64,000 nt of DNA, from NCBI RefSeq assembly GCF_001949145.1, contig NW_019091364.1, positions 1,310,691 to 1,374,690 on the forward strand, read 5' to 3'. The position numbers and the translations under genes were made by a program. Positions 1-12,300 of the stretch are shown piece by piece. Source of the stretch: Acanthaster planci (lineage: Eukaryota; Echinodermata; Asteroidea; Valvatida; Acanthasteridae). Numbering within the stretch: the stretch's first letter is position 1; each line of letters opens with the position of its first letter. A model generated the notes under the pieces. That model was not told the DNA's origin. It did no database searches and saw nothing but the letters and a program-made list of their open reading frames with translations.

Positions 1-255
1 ATGATGGTGTAGAGTGCTCCAGCTGTAATATTGATTAGCAGTTAAATCCTAATTTGCCAGAATGCCACTACACTGTACTCAACTTACTCCAAACAAAAGA
101 TGGACGTGCTTACCTGTAACATCAAACAAAATATTTGACCAAAAATTATGCCAAATGGAACTCATTGGCATAATTTTTTTTTCATCACTGTTTTGTCAAC
201 AACTGTTAATTAGTTCAAACAGTTCACCACAAATACTTTGTTGATTTATTCACAG

Positions 256-330
256 ATGGCCTTAGAAGCATCGGCAGCAGGGAGGAGACAACATTTATCC
301 AACTTGCGTAACAACTGCCCGATGACACTG
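256..330 (+). CDS. RECK: RECK exon 1 in window (knot 1, second half)
   Basis: 75 nt, phase 0 at both ends. Acceptor ttattcacag, donor GTGAGA. It encodes 25 residues ending RRQHLSNLRNNCPMTL, matching the part of vertebrate knot 1 that ends in CPET. A further upstream exon with the CC pair of knot 1 and the signal peptide must lie outside the window. Confidence 0.85.
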
Positions 331-3300
331 GTGAGATTAGTCATAAATATTTACACATCAAACAAGGAAATGGGAGGACAGGCTTTCAGTGTTTTTGTTT
401 GGGGGGGTTTCTTTTTTTATGCTGTGTAGCTTGTAATTTCTTTTTCTCAGACTTCCCATTTCCATGTATTGAGGGATCACCCACAGACACTTAAATCCCT
501 CATGAGCATTCCTCTGCAAAATTAATGACAGCATGGATGGCAAATTTCAATTCCTTTCTACCACAAGATTCTGTTCTTCTGTTATTGTGTCCTGGCTTCT
601 CAAAAAAAGAAAAACAAATCTTCTCAATGCCACTAGAACCCTCACCAAATCAAAACAGTACAAAAAAGCACAGGAACCCAATGCAAGTAATGAATTTTTA
701 ACTAATCAAATAAAACTGAAAAGAAACGGGGGTACATGTGCTCAGAAATGCAAAGTAATGAAAAGGGAAGCTTCCACAAGAGTGCTTTTAGTACGAAGAA
801 CTCTGTAACGAAATTAGGGCTGAATTACACTTCTGCCTAAACTCACTATTGAGTTATTTGGAGAAATTGATCAAAAGATTTTTCTCCATGTTCGGGGCCT
901 GTGTACTCAAGGTTTTTCGAAGATAGAAATAATGTATCTTGAAATAATATACATGTACACAAAGTACCGTATCTGGCCAGGTAAAGACACCAAAAAATGG
1001 TAAACAAGAATACTCATTGTTAAAACTTCTATGGCAGGCTAGCCTCAAAAACCAAATCTACTCAGATGATTGCGTGAAAATAGGTGCACCTTTCTGTGTC
1101 GTACATTAAAATTAATGTAATGTTGGAACGAATGCCACGAAGAAGTAGGCCTCATACATGAATAATATGGTATCTTGCTCCACTCAGAGTGTGACTGGAT
1201 TTTGGACCAAAGATTTATTGCCAAAAAAATCTGTACAGTACAAGCAGTTACATTTATTTCCTTCCTCTCAATGGATACATATATTACCACATATGGACAT
1301 AGTGACTTTTTGTAATGATACAGCAATTTTTGTCCAAATTCAACTTTAAATATGTTGAGTTGGCAACAATGAATTTTAAATCCCATTGGTACAAACGTGT
1401 TTAGAACTTCGAGTTTACATGTTTGTCTGTAGTCAGGTTTTTTGCATAGCCAATCAAATTGTTGCAATTGAAATTTTTGGTTAGTATTTTTGTTCCATAT
1501 GTTGCAACGTGAAAAGCACCCCGTAACATGGAAACACCCAGACAATCCATTGCAGGCTGCTAGAACAAGCCTTGCGATTGGTCAGATTGCACAAGATTTA
1601 TGATGTAACAGGCCATCCAAATGCGATAATACTCCCAGACTGATGTATAAAAACCATACCACAACCCTGTGAAAAACTAGACAGTTGTTTGGCGCACCAC
1701 GTCAAACTCGTGACATTTTATTTCATACCTGTATGTACACTTCTGAAACATCCAAGATGTGATGAAGCCCTGAAGAAAATGTATACCGTACCCATGAGTG
1801 TTCATTATGCATTTTAGTGTGTTGAATTTCATACATATAGACTGCTTTTAGAATTGATGTGAGAAGGGTCTTAGCAAAGTTGCTGTATCTTTATTAAAGA
1901 AATATTATTCAGAACTGACTGAATATATCTTCATTGATCAGTCTTTGAAGCTGAAGTGACTTAAAAGATACTAAAATCCCTACACAATAAGGATTTCATT
2001 GCAGGACTCTCCTTTTAACAGATTAATCTTCCCATTACTCTCGTAAAGAATAATTCTCATCTTAATATTTACAGCCTGTTTTTTTTTACTGTGATCATGA
2101 AAACTATCCAAGCCCCAGCCCTCCGTTTCTCTCACAGGAGTTTCCGTCTGTCTCAAGAGATTCGAGCAGCTTCTTATATCCCACCGACCCCTCTCTCCTT
2201 TCACAGCTCGGGTGTTGAAGCCCTTGAAAGCCCTTTTCTCCCCTGCTAGGCCCCGGTCCCCTTTGTCAGGCCGTGTTTTCCCAGTTAAAAGCTTCCACCA
2301 TGGCAAATTGAAAAGACCACAGATCTAATCCACTGCCAGGCTTGAAACCTTACCCTGCTCTCTTTGAGTCTGTTCTTTCCAAACCTGAAGTTTCCCCGGT
2401 TTTTCCTCTTTCATTTTTTTTCATAAAGGAGGAAGCTCACTGCATTGTTATTGGTATGCTACCTGATATGCGTATATGAGTGCATTAAGACACCTCAACA
2501 CATGTCCTTTTTTTCCCCAAAGATGTGCTATTACAGCACAGGATAGCATTTGGGTTGAAGCAAGCATGGTTTATACTTGAGGGACCTTGTGTACATGTAC
2601 ATGCCTTTGCCAGCAACAATAATACAGAGGCTGTGTGCGTAATTGGTGCAGTTAGGACTCTCATTCTGTTAGCACAGGTGACTACTTACTGTGTGTTTTG
2701 GGACCCTATGAATGCCAACTGTTCACCACGCACCTGTCTCAAAGACAAGGGACTTGCTCTGCCTTGATTTTTTTTCACAGCAATTTGTTTGAGCTGCCAC
2801 GTTTTTTTCTTTCCTTGAAGAGAGAATTGTTCTTTATTTACCATATTATAGGCCTACACAAAGATCAAAAAGAGACCTTTTATGTCGCAAAGACTTTAAC
2901 TGAAACAAATGATTGAGAAATTCCTGCTACATTTTATGGTACAGAATCGAGATAATTTAACCCGATGATGTCGATAAAAATGTAGGACACAAAAATCTTT
3001 TAAGCTCTTTTATTTTGCAAGTGTCAGACAAATAAGTTGGTTTAAAACTGAAAGAATGTCAATTCATTTATGAATCATTTTTTTCACAAGAGAGTCAAGA
3101 ATAAGTCATATTCAGAAAGGCATTGTTTTGTGCCATTTTGTGCTTCTTCAACTTCTCTTTCATCAACTATACTTATCACCTAATCAAGTTGACTGCACTG
3201 CACACCCACAGCCAGCCCCTCCCTTAAGTTACCGCCTCATACCGCAGCCTACCAGTACATTTCAGCATCTTGGGCAGAGCCACGAATTCTGCACACCAGG

Positions 3301-6300
3301 AGCAAGTCATTCTGTCCATCAGCGAGCGACAATTAGATCCCTGCTGAATTCATTTGTGCATTCCGGGGACCCCCAGAGGTCAAGTTGTGACCTGCGTGGG
3401 GTCAGGCCACAGCTGGGCGGTCTGTCTGTGATCAAAGTGATGCAGCAATGCCAAGGAGTGGAGCGCAGTCATGTCAAGAGAGAGAGAGAGAGAAAGAAAA
3501 GAATTGGCAAGCCTACATGTTTTTGACAACATAATTTTTGTCAGTTGTCCTATTTATTTAGGTTGGATTGCTTTGAGAAAAACATATGGTGAGGTAATGA
3601 AAGACTTCCCTCATACGTCACTGGCATTGAACATTTGTATAACCAGACATGTCAAATTGGAATCCTGATGGAGGATGGCAGATTTGCCAATTATGGATAA
3701 AACAAAAACTACAGTGTTTGCATGGATTCTCTACTTGGAGAAGGGGTTCAAGGTTGGTGGTATTATACCACAGGGAGGATCAAGCTTGAAAAAAACCCTG
3801 TTTTGGAGTGGAAGCAAGAGTGACCAGAATGAGAGTTACAGAAGAATAAAAATGAATTTGGCAAAGTTCCCCCAGAATGTGGGAGTTGCTATCTGAACCG
3901 ATGTAACCCCAGTCAGCTGTGAGGATGAAATTGAATCAAGTGAATTGATATCCTGAGCAAACTTTTGCCCGCACGGCAATAACATGTACATGGAAAAACT
4001 ACATGCAAAAATTTTGTAATAAGTTTGGAAAGTTTGTAGATTTTGCTGAGGAAGAAAACTGTGTATTGCACATTCTCATGTTTTTAATCAAATCAAAATT
4101 ACCAGCAGCGCACAGCAGTCCCAAATCCATCCAATACTGCTCAACTTGAATGTGGATTATTATGGAACACGTGTACATGTGTGGTTAATGCATGTACATG
4201 TATGTTGCCTTGAAACATGCTCAGAAAGATTTTCCCAGTGTAGGCTTATAGACCATGGGGCAAATTTTACTCATTCAGTTTTTTATGAGTTTTGATCACT
4301 GTCCTTGAATCCTCCTCCCCCCAACAAAAGAATGGCCCAGCAGCCCCCTCTTAATCTGGTAGTTTCATCCCCTTAATTGGGCAATTAAAATAGCTTAAGC
4401 TTTTCAGATGTTGCCATTTTGTGTTTTGTATCAAGATTGAAATCTTTTTGTTGTCCCGCTTATCGGGGAGACACCGGTAATGGCCTGCTTATGATATTGA
4501 TAGAGGTACAGGTGTGTTTCTTCCGGATATACTTTGAATCTACTGAAATATTAGAAAGTCAAATTCTTTGTGGATGATGGGAACATTACCTTAGGATTTC
4601 ATTTTCAAAAAATGATTGGCTGACTTTTTACAAAGGTTACAGATGGAAACCATTGATTAATTGTAAACAATGTGGACTCCAGAGTTGCTTTTGCTGTCAA
4701 AACATTTGGCTTTCCATGACTAAAAATAGAGGCTACGCAAAAACTGGCTGCGGGAAAGTATGGGAATATTGCATTATTGCTACACAACCTGTCAGTTTGT
4801 GCAGAACAAAATGTAGCCAACTCATGTTGTGTCTACTAGTTACAGCATATAATCTGAGAAGAAACTTACACATTTGACATTCTGTAAAACATTTGGCCTG
4901 TTTCATCTTGCTCTTCTGTCATCATGCTGATTGTACTCATTTATTAATGATTGAGAATTCTTCTGGCAGATGTTGAAAGGAGAAACAAAATCAAGAAAGT
5001 TAATTACATCATGATAAGGTTTGCCAAGAATGATATGAGTGCATACGCATGTGTTCAAACCATATCTGGACATATTAGACATCATGAGAAAAAACTAAAC
5101 CAAACAAAAAACCGATCCACTTTTCATTGAGCGGTGTTTTCAAACCTACACGGATACTTAATAAGGACACTATTTTTGGAGTACATGTGAGGTCTAGACA
5201 GAAGTTAACCAATATCTGATGTTAAGTCATGGGGTGCATAAACATGTGCATGTGCAACAATTTAAAAATCAGTTCTGGGTTTCAGTCAAGAATACATTGA
5301 AAAGGGTTCTTGGAGAAAGAGCAAGGCTTTTGACATGGGTTGTGCATTGTACTGATCCAAATCTTTGAGTCTTGAAAGAGCTCATATTCTGTGCAAAAGT
5401 TACCAAAGGTGTAAAAATGGTCTACCTTTATGTACATTGGGCTGCAAAGTTCCTGTTGAGCCTGGCAAATTCAATACCAGTAGCTACCAACCTGGAAGGG
5501 GGTTTGCCTAATTGATTGACCTGTGGTTACCGGTTCACCCCAGTAATGGTGTACCTATGTACCTGTAATTAGCGAGTGTTGGAGGTGATTATGACTGTAA
5601 TCACCTGCCACTAGCACCCATGTTGCTGGCAGGAGTGACAGGCTATTGTGATGCTATCAGTTATAAGGACAGTTAGAAAACCACAGGGCTTTGTGTCATT
5701 TGAGATAGGCATCCCCATGCTGTTTTGCACTGTGGACATTGTCACCAACTGCAGTAACACACTGGGCCGAACAAGTTTGCCACTATAATGATGGGCACAC
5801 ACATGTACAGGGGATCAGTTTACAATTTGCTAAGGTATCCAGAAACAAAATTCTGAAATTCCAAGGGATTAACAAAATAGATAAACATCGCGGTCCTTCA
5901 AATTACATGTGTGCATACAAAAAAAAAAGGAATGATGTATTCTTGCTGCTGAGATACCGTAGAAATGAAACGACAACTTTGACAGTAACACTAGGCAGCA
6001 TTTACCATGCTTTTCTTTATGAATTCCAGGTCATCTGAAATTAATAGGATTTATTTCTACACAATGTGACCTTTTTGGTGGTGCATTCAGGCCCCCCCCC
6101 AATTGAGCCATTGACCATGGTGGTCACCTGTCTGCTCAAAGCTATTCATGGGTGTAATAATACCCTAGCCAGTCCAACTGGCAGACCACTGCTTTTGTTA
6201 CTCGACGGTCATGTCCTGTTTTCTCTATAAATGAATTGACAGGGGTGGTCATGCCAGTGCTGTGCTTTTGTGTACATGTAGCAAATTTTTACCAATCCAA

Positions 6301-9300
6301 GCCTTTAATTAATAATTTCCCCAGAGTTTTGAGTATATCCCCTTGCCATTTGGTTGTTCATGTGTTTTCAGGGTGGCCTTTGAAAAGTTCCCATACATGT
6401 ATTTTTGGTAAAACCATGGTATCCTTGAAAATGCTATGAAATATAATACATGTATTTACCAACAGTTCTTTTTCCAGACCCGTTCATTTAATTTTTATAA
6501 AATTCAAGACAGCTCACTTCAGGCCAAGTCAATGCAAATTAAATTCCACACCTTAACAAGCAAGTAATTGCAGCGCACGTGAAACGACCTACAATAATTT
6601 TTTAACCACACATGCATCAAGTCAGTCTTGAGTGAAATTTCGGAAAATGTCACCTGAAAAAAAATGGAAAATCAATGGTAACATGGTGAGCCAAAATTCC
6701 AAAAGTACAATCCACCCTGAGTTGAAGGTGTTGGTATAAACTCTAAATATACTTCGACCAGTAAACATAGAGCAGTACTTCTTCCTTTGTGTGAAAAAAA
6801 AAATGGAAATGATATGCTAAAGTTTAGCTGATGATTTTGCTGTATCGAGCCAATACAACTTGATATTTTTATGTCCTGAACTTTGTCCAGTAAAATCTTG
6901 TGAAAGATCTCAGAATGTACGATTTTCAGAGTAATGTGACAGAAGAGGATGGAAGAGGAATTTTAATGGAATTGAAAAGGTCATTTAAAAAGACAGTGAA
7001 GGTCCTCCTGTACGGAAGAAAAAAAAAATCCTCTCAACTTTATGAAAAGATTGCTAAATTCATTGAAGGCCGAGAAACTCAAAATTGTGTTTTTCTTACC
7101 ATCACCCATTTCAAAGTCCTTGGTATTTGTCCACCTGCGTCATCAAATGCATTCCGCCTTTCAGTGGATCGACAATGCAACACACGTTGTCGGTGGAACT
7201 CGAAAGGCCCCCGATTTGGACAAAAAAATCACACGGGCAGAGAAATGAAAATACTGGCTTTTTGTGGACATAAAGGGACTCTGGCTCTGTCACAAGGAAC
7301 AATGGAGTTTCCTGCTTTGAATCCTTGAACAACTGTCTCAGTACAGAACACTTGTTATTTTTTGATGGCAAATGGAAAGACTGGTTGAGTGGTTCTTAAC
7401 TCCAGAAAAATACTGTTCCTCGGATGCCGCAGACTGGCTGTCAATAATATTGATCTCGCTTGATGTTTCTTGGATATAAGGTGGCTTCCAGCAAGCAGAA
7501 TTTTAAAAGAAATCTCACGAAGATAAACAAAATTTAAGTGAATGCAATTTGGAGTTACAAAAGAGGGAGGAGATGAACTGAAAGATGAAAATAATATTGT
7601 GGTCTGTCAGAAAAATAAACTTTTGTAAACTTCTCTTTCAGGCCATAGGTCATCACATTATGACGACTCACTGAAGTCACTCATATTTGTTCCCCGTGTA
7701 TACTTTTTAGTTAATCGGATTAGTGTCACTCAGAAAAACTTGAAAATAATATCAGTCCATCTGTTAATCACGTTATCCCCTCCTGTAACACTATTCACGA
7801 TTATTTTGTGAAAGGAGGACCAAGTGTAAAGTGATAAAGTGCACATGCTGACGGAGTGCACATGTTACAAGATGTTTAGGAGGCGTGGTACCATAGCACT
7901 TGCTGGTGTTTTAAATTCACTCAATCCAAATCTGTGCAAATGTGCTGAATGGCGGTTCTAAAATGACACCCAAATCCCCTGAAGATTTGGTAAGGCGCAT
8001 GTACCCTTAACGTTTTTTTTTTCCCATTAGATTTAGAAAGTGTGAGCCTCTATACTCACAACAGGATTTTTGGGGTTTGTAATTCCTCTTTATCTTGGGC
8101 TGTAGATTACAGTTGGTAGATTCTAGGAAAATAAGTTTTGTGTGAATTGATAAAGTTTCAAGGTCCTTGCTGTAGAAGCCTCACAAACTTAGCGAGTGGC
8201 TTACATGTACTTGTAGTTTGATTACAGAGTTATATACAACTGGGAAAAAGGACTTTAGTTCTAAACCAAAAATAAATTTAAGATTTAAACTAAGTTTGCA
8301 CTGAATACCATCATCACATGGGTAGTCCCCGAAACTGAGTCAGTTTCATTATATTCTTCACCTTAAGTGGGAATCTCAAGTTTGTTTCACACCTCAATTT
8401 GTTCCATTGCTCCTGTCAGATGTCTAAATCTGTGAACTGGGTCAGACACTTGCTTTTTACTGGGCCAATAAAATTTCAAAACACGCATGTGGAGCAGATG
8501 CCTCAGACACACCATCGGGTGCAAAATGCGTCCCGCTCTTCCACAATTAGACACCTTCATACACCAGTCTAAGCCCTGGGGGCAGGAGACAGGCGCCGGA
8601 TAATTGAGCATTTTTTCTTTCCCCTCCCCCCTTTCCAACCCCCCCTCTTCTCGCCCCTGGTTTAAAAATGTTTTGCTTTATCAAATAGAGGTTTTGCAGA
8701 GCCGCAGTGTGCTGATCTGATAATGGTTGTCAGAGAGGCCGGACCGGGGTGGGATTCGCGTCCTATTTAGATAAATGGAGCAGTGGGGCAATCATGATCT
8801 ATAAAGTTGGTCTACAATTGAGAAACAGGGAGAAGACTTGAGCGAGGCTTTCTGGCAATTCTGGGTGGAGGTTCTAGTAATGTTTTAACCGGTCTCCTTG
8901 ACTCCCTGTTTTGATGATTAGGAATGTTTTGCATGTATCACATTTGTCTTAAAATCAAAGCTCTGCACAGTTATCTACATCATATCCCGGATTAGTGGGC
9001 TGGTTATATTTTGATTTCTGTGTAGAACAATTTCCCATTCCTTCCACCACTTAGGATGAGGACTCCTGACATGCCTTGTATTCATTTATGTTTTAACATC
9101 AGAGGACAGTGTAACAAAATGACAAAGGATACGTTTTCTGTATTTATGCAGTACCGTGTTGTATACTAGGGTATTTCATTCCAGTGGTGGGCCATACTGC
9201 ATACAGTGTATTGCCAACTTGAGTAGTTTGCCTTTGAACAGTCGTACAACACCAATGGAATGATTTCCAAAGTGGGGGGGGACAGTTATGAGACCATCAG

Positions 9301-12300
9301 GCATCAGCTGTTAATAGACCAATTCATTAAGCCCCGCCCTGTCATAAGGGTAAGACCTGCCAAAAGTGGGAGCTTGCCCCCTCCTCCCTCCTGTCAAAAA
9401 GGTGGGAGGGGCTGTTGGCTCCCTGTGCTCCTTACCCCTTTCCATTGCCAGTGGCGGCATGTTACTTGTACTGTATGTAGCAGGAAGTTTTGTCAATAAA
9501 GCTCACATGGTGCATCAAAAACTCACCGTAAGATGCCAAGCAGTGGCTTTTGAGACCTGGACCAGTACCCATGGGACGTGAGTGGACAATGGTCACGTAC
9601 AGAGGCTTAGAAATCACTTCTCTTTCCAATGTTCTCAAGTTCTGGATTTATCGATAGCTCCTGTCATCTGATTTCAAATTTTAGGAATAGTTACAACATG
9701 ACGTGGAACATGCATTACATTTCTCGGGAACTTGGCAATATTTCATCATGCCTGTGCTTAGCTCACAGATGAAATGGTCAACATTCTGTAACAGAAATTT
9801 GGGTATGTAAATGTCCAGATTCCTTGCTTTTAGCCCTTGAAATATGCCAACTGTTTACGCTAAACTATCTGCCATAGCTTAATAGCAAAGACTACAGTGA
9901 GCAGAGCCGTGAAATTTGAAATTATGAAACCAGGCGTGTCTGAATTTGCCAGCATCATGGGATGATAGTTTGTTAGTATTCCTAAAGAGATGCAATTTCG
10001 TCATAAACAACTGTACACAAAGCAGGTAGACGTTTTGCCAGTTGGGTGTGTTAGAGGTTTCAAACTTGGTCTGACAGCTTTACGAGCATAGAATAACACC
10101 GCACAAATTGCCCATGCGAGAATATATGTGACAGAGGATTGTTCTGATCCATCCTATATACCGGCACAGCACCCATTACGTCTCTGTAGTGTTACAGGAC
10201 TGTTACAAAATAATAAGCCTGCACTTTCAAACTTGTAATGCGAGGGTTGTGTATACAAGATGTATTATTTCTGGTACAGCTCATTTGGCCATTTGATGTT
10301 TCCAGCGAGGGTGCTTCCACTCCATTGCATCCAAGCATTCAGGAATGCTGACAAATTAGGAAAGAGTGCAAAGAATGTAAATTTGCTTGCTGCTGAATAG
10401 TGGCGATAAATTTGTTGACGTATCTTTTCACGTTGAGTGTTCAGCACAGTCAGCAGAAGCTTTTTTTGGTGGAGGGGATTAGTTGAAATTTGGTTTAAAT
10501 TAAACATACTGTGCCAACCAATTTAATCAAATTCCATGAAGGTTTGGCTTGAAAGCTTTTTTGTTGTGAATTATCTTCTCTTTTGGGATGTGTTAAATAG
10601 CTCTGTGAAATGAGGCCGTAGAAGCACTCTGATCAAGTTTCTTACATGCTGAAGTAAATCATTGGACTTCGTCCAGATTTTCATATTTATAGATTTTGAT
10701 GTGAAAGCAGAGCTGTAGAAAAATGTGATAAGTTTCTCGATTCCCTTGATTGAAAAGACAGTTGTGTTCCCTACATGTACATGTAGCTTGGCACTCTGTG
10801 GCACCCGTCATGGTCATATTGTTTACCCCCAACTTCCTGAGCCCAGAACATGGCACGCAAGCAAGAACTCAGTCAGTAATCAAACCAAATGTTTCATCTG
10901 CCAGGACATCAAGAAAAAAGCTGTCAGCTGTCAATTTCATTCCATTTGGATTCTCATAGAGGTCCCAGTGGTTCAGTCACAATCGTCTCACAATTCTATT
11001 TTTTTTCTCCATTTGCTGTTTCAGACAACCTTTTGGCAGTGTGTCAACACGTCTGCACCAGGTAAGCCAAACAAAACATCACTCCTTTTTTTTTCCCCAT
11101 TTTTTTTGACGGATGTACGGTGCGTGACTTTTCCTGCGTTCCTCAGACTGTTTCTTGCGACTCTGAATGGCTGCTTTCTTTGTGTTCTCCCCAGTGTCTG
11201 TTTTTCTGCCTGGGCAAAAATCCCTGCTTTGTCAGGAAGACTATTATAATTGCCATGTTTGTTATTCTTTGCTGTGAATGTGCTTTTTTTTTGGCACATT
11301 CTTGTACATGTACTTCAGGCAACTTTTAATGGTATTTGGAGTGTCAATCAATTTTAGGAGTTGTGCTCTTCATCTATTTCTGATGGTACATTTGACAAAA
11401 ACACTGCGGGGAAATTCCAAATTACTGCACAATAGAACATGTTTATTAACTACTTATATTTTGCTGCGTGTTCTCGTGCATTGTACATGCACAAGTAGAA
11501 TGGAAAAGTTTGAAGTTTAATGTACAAAGCGGGACTTGGGAAACGTGAAATTGTAATTTTTTTTCCCCACGAAAGTTGACTTCATCAAAGGTGTCATCGT
11601 GGTTCACTGATGAGCTGTACTACGGTATTTACCATGAAGACTTTTTAGTTTTTACAAATGGCTGATAAACATCAGCTCTTATAACTTCTTGATCGATCGA
11701 GGAAAAAAAATATGAGTGTGGGTCGTTTCTAGATTGAAATGTGTGGAAAGCTCCTACACTGTTGGTAGTCCATGCTAAATCTTCCAGGTGTGCCGGTAGG
11801 TATGCTCTTTTACATGGTTATATGACCAGAAGTGTGGGTGTACGTAATGCATCATCCCCACTGGGAGACACAAACAGTAATTGCAGGAAGCAATAAAGAA
11901 CATGGAGTTATTAGACCAACCCGTGACACAATCTGCCATGACAGACTCATCTCATGTGGAAAAAGCTTGCTAGAATGCACCGGTTTACGGCACAACAGAC
12001 CCCCCTGTGATCCACCCACCGCCGCCCATTAAAGGATAACCCGCAACTTCCCCTCCGTGCCCAGTGGGACCTTACTGGTCCCCTGTATTGTCCCCCTAAT
12101 GGCCGCCATTCTCACTCAGACACGTCTCGACAATTTGCGGCACACAGGCCCTCGGTTTTTCTTTTTGAACTCTCAAGAAGCCCTTTCCTCTGTGTTTAAT
12201 GAGCTGTATGGCCGGCACCCATTGTACCTCCCCACGGACCGTTTGAGTTTTCAATAACCCCTGGTGGCGACCCCATTCTTTTTTGGAGAAGGATTCGACC

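Larger units (their letters stand above)
331..11024 (+). other. RECK intron (10.7 kb)
   Basis: Long intron without a convincing gene. It is AT-rich, with many short ACATGT words and one short GA microsatellite at about 3476-3496. Blocks at about 2090-2320, 3180-3430 and 8400-8850 are richer in GC and less simple than their surroundings and may be regulatory. The open frames here, up to 166 codons, lack recognisable domains. A palindrome with TAATC half-sites is at 5584-5605. Confidence 0.8.

Noticed and set aside
256-258. ATG at the start of RECK exon 1 as a possible start codon
   Set aside because: It directly follows a good acceptor and the encoded peptide aligns inside knot 1; there is no signal peptide after it, so the true start is upstream of the window.
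1045-1545. 166-codon open frame on the minus strand in the first RECK intron
   Set aside because: No domain, signal peptide or codon pattern of a real protein; a chance frame of this size is expected in 64 kb of AT-rich DNA read in six frames.
10725-11249. 174-codon open frame over RECK exon 2
   Set aside because: It merely runs through the 37-nt exon and its flanking intron; only the part between the splice sites resembles RECK.
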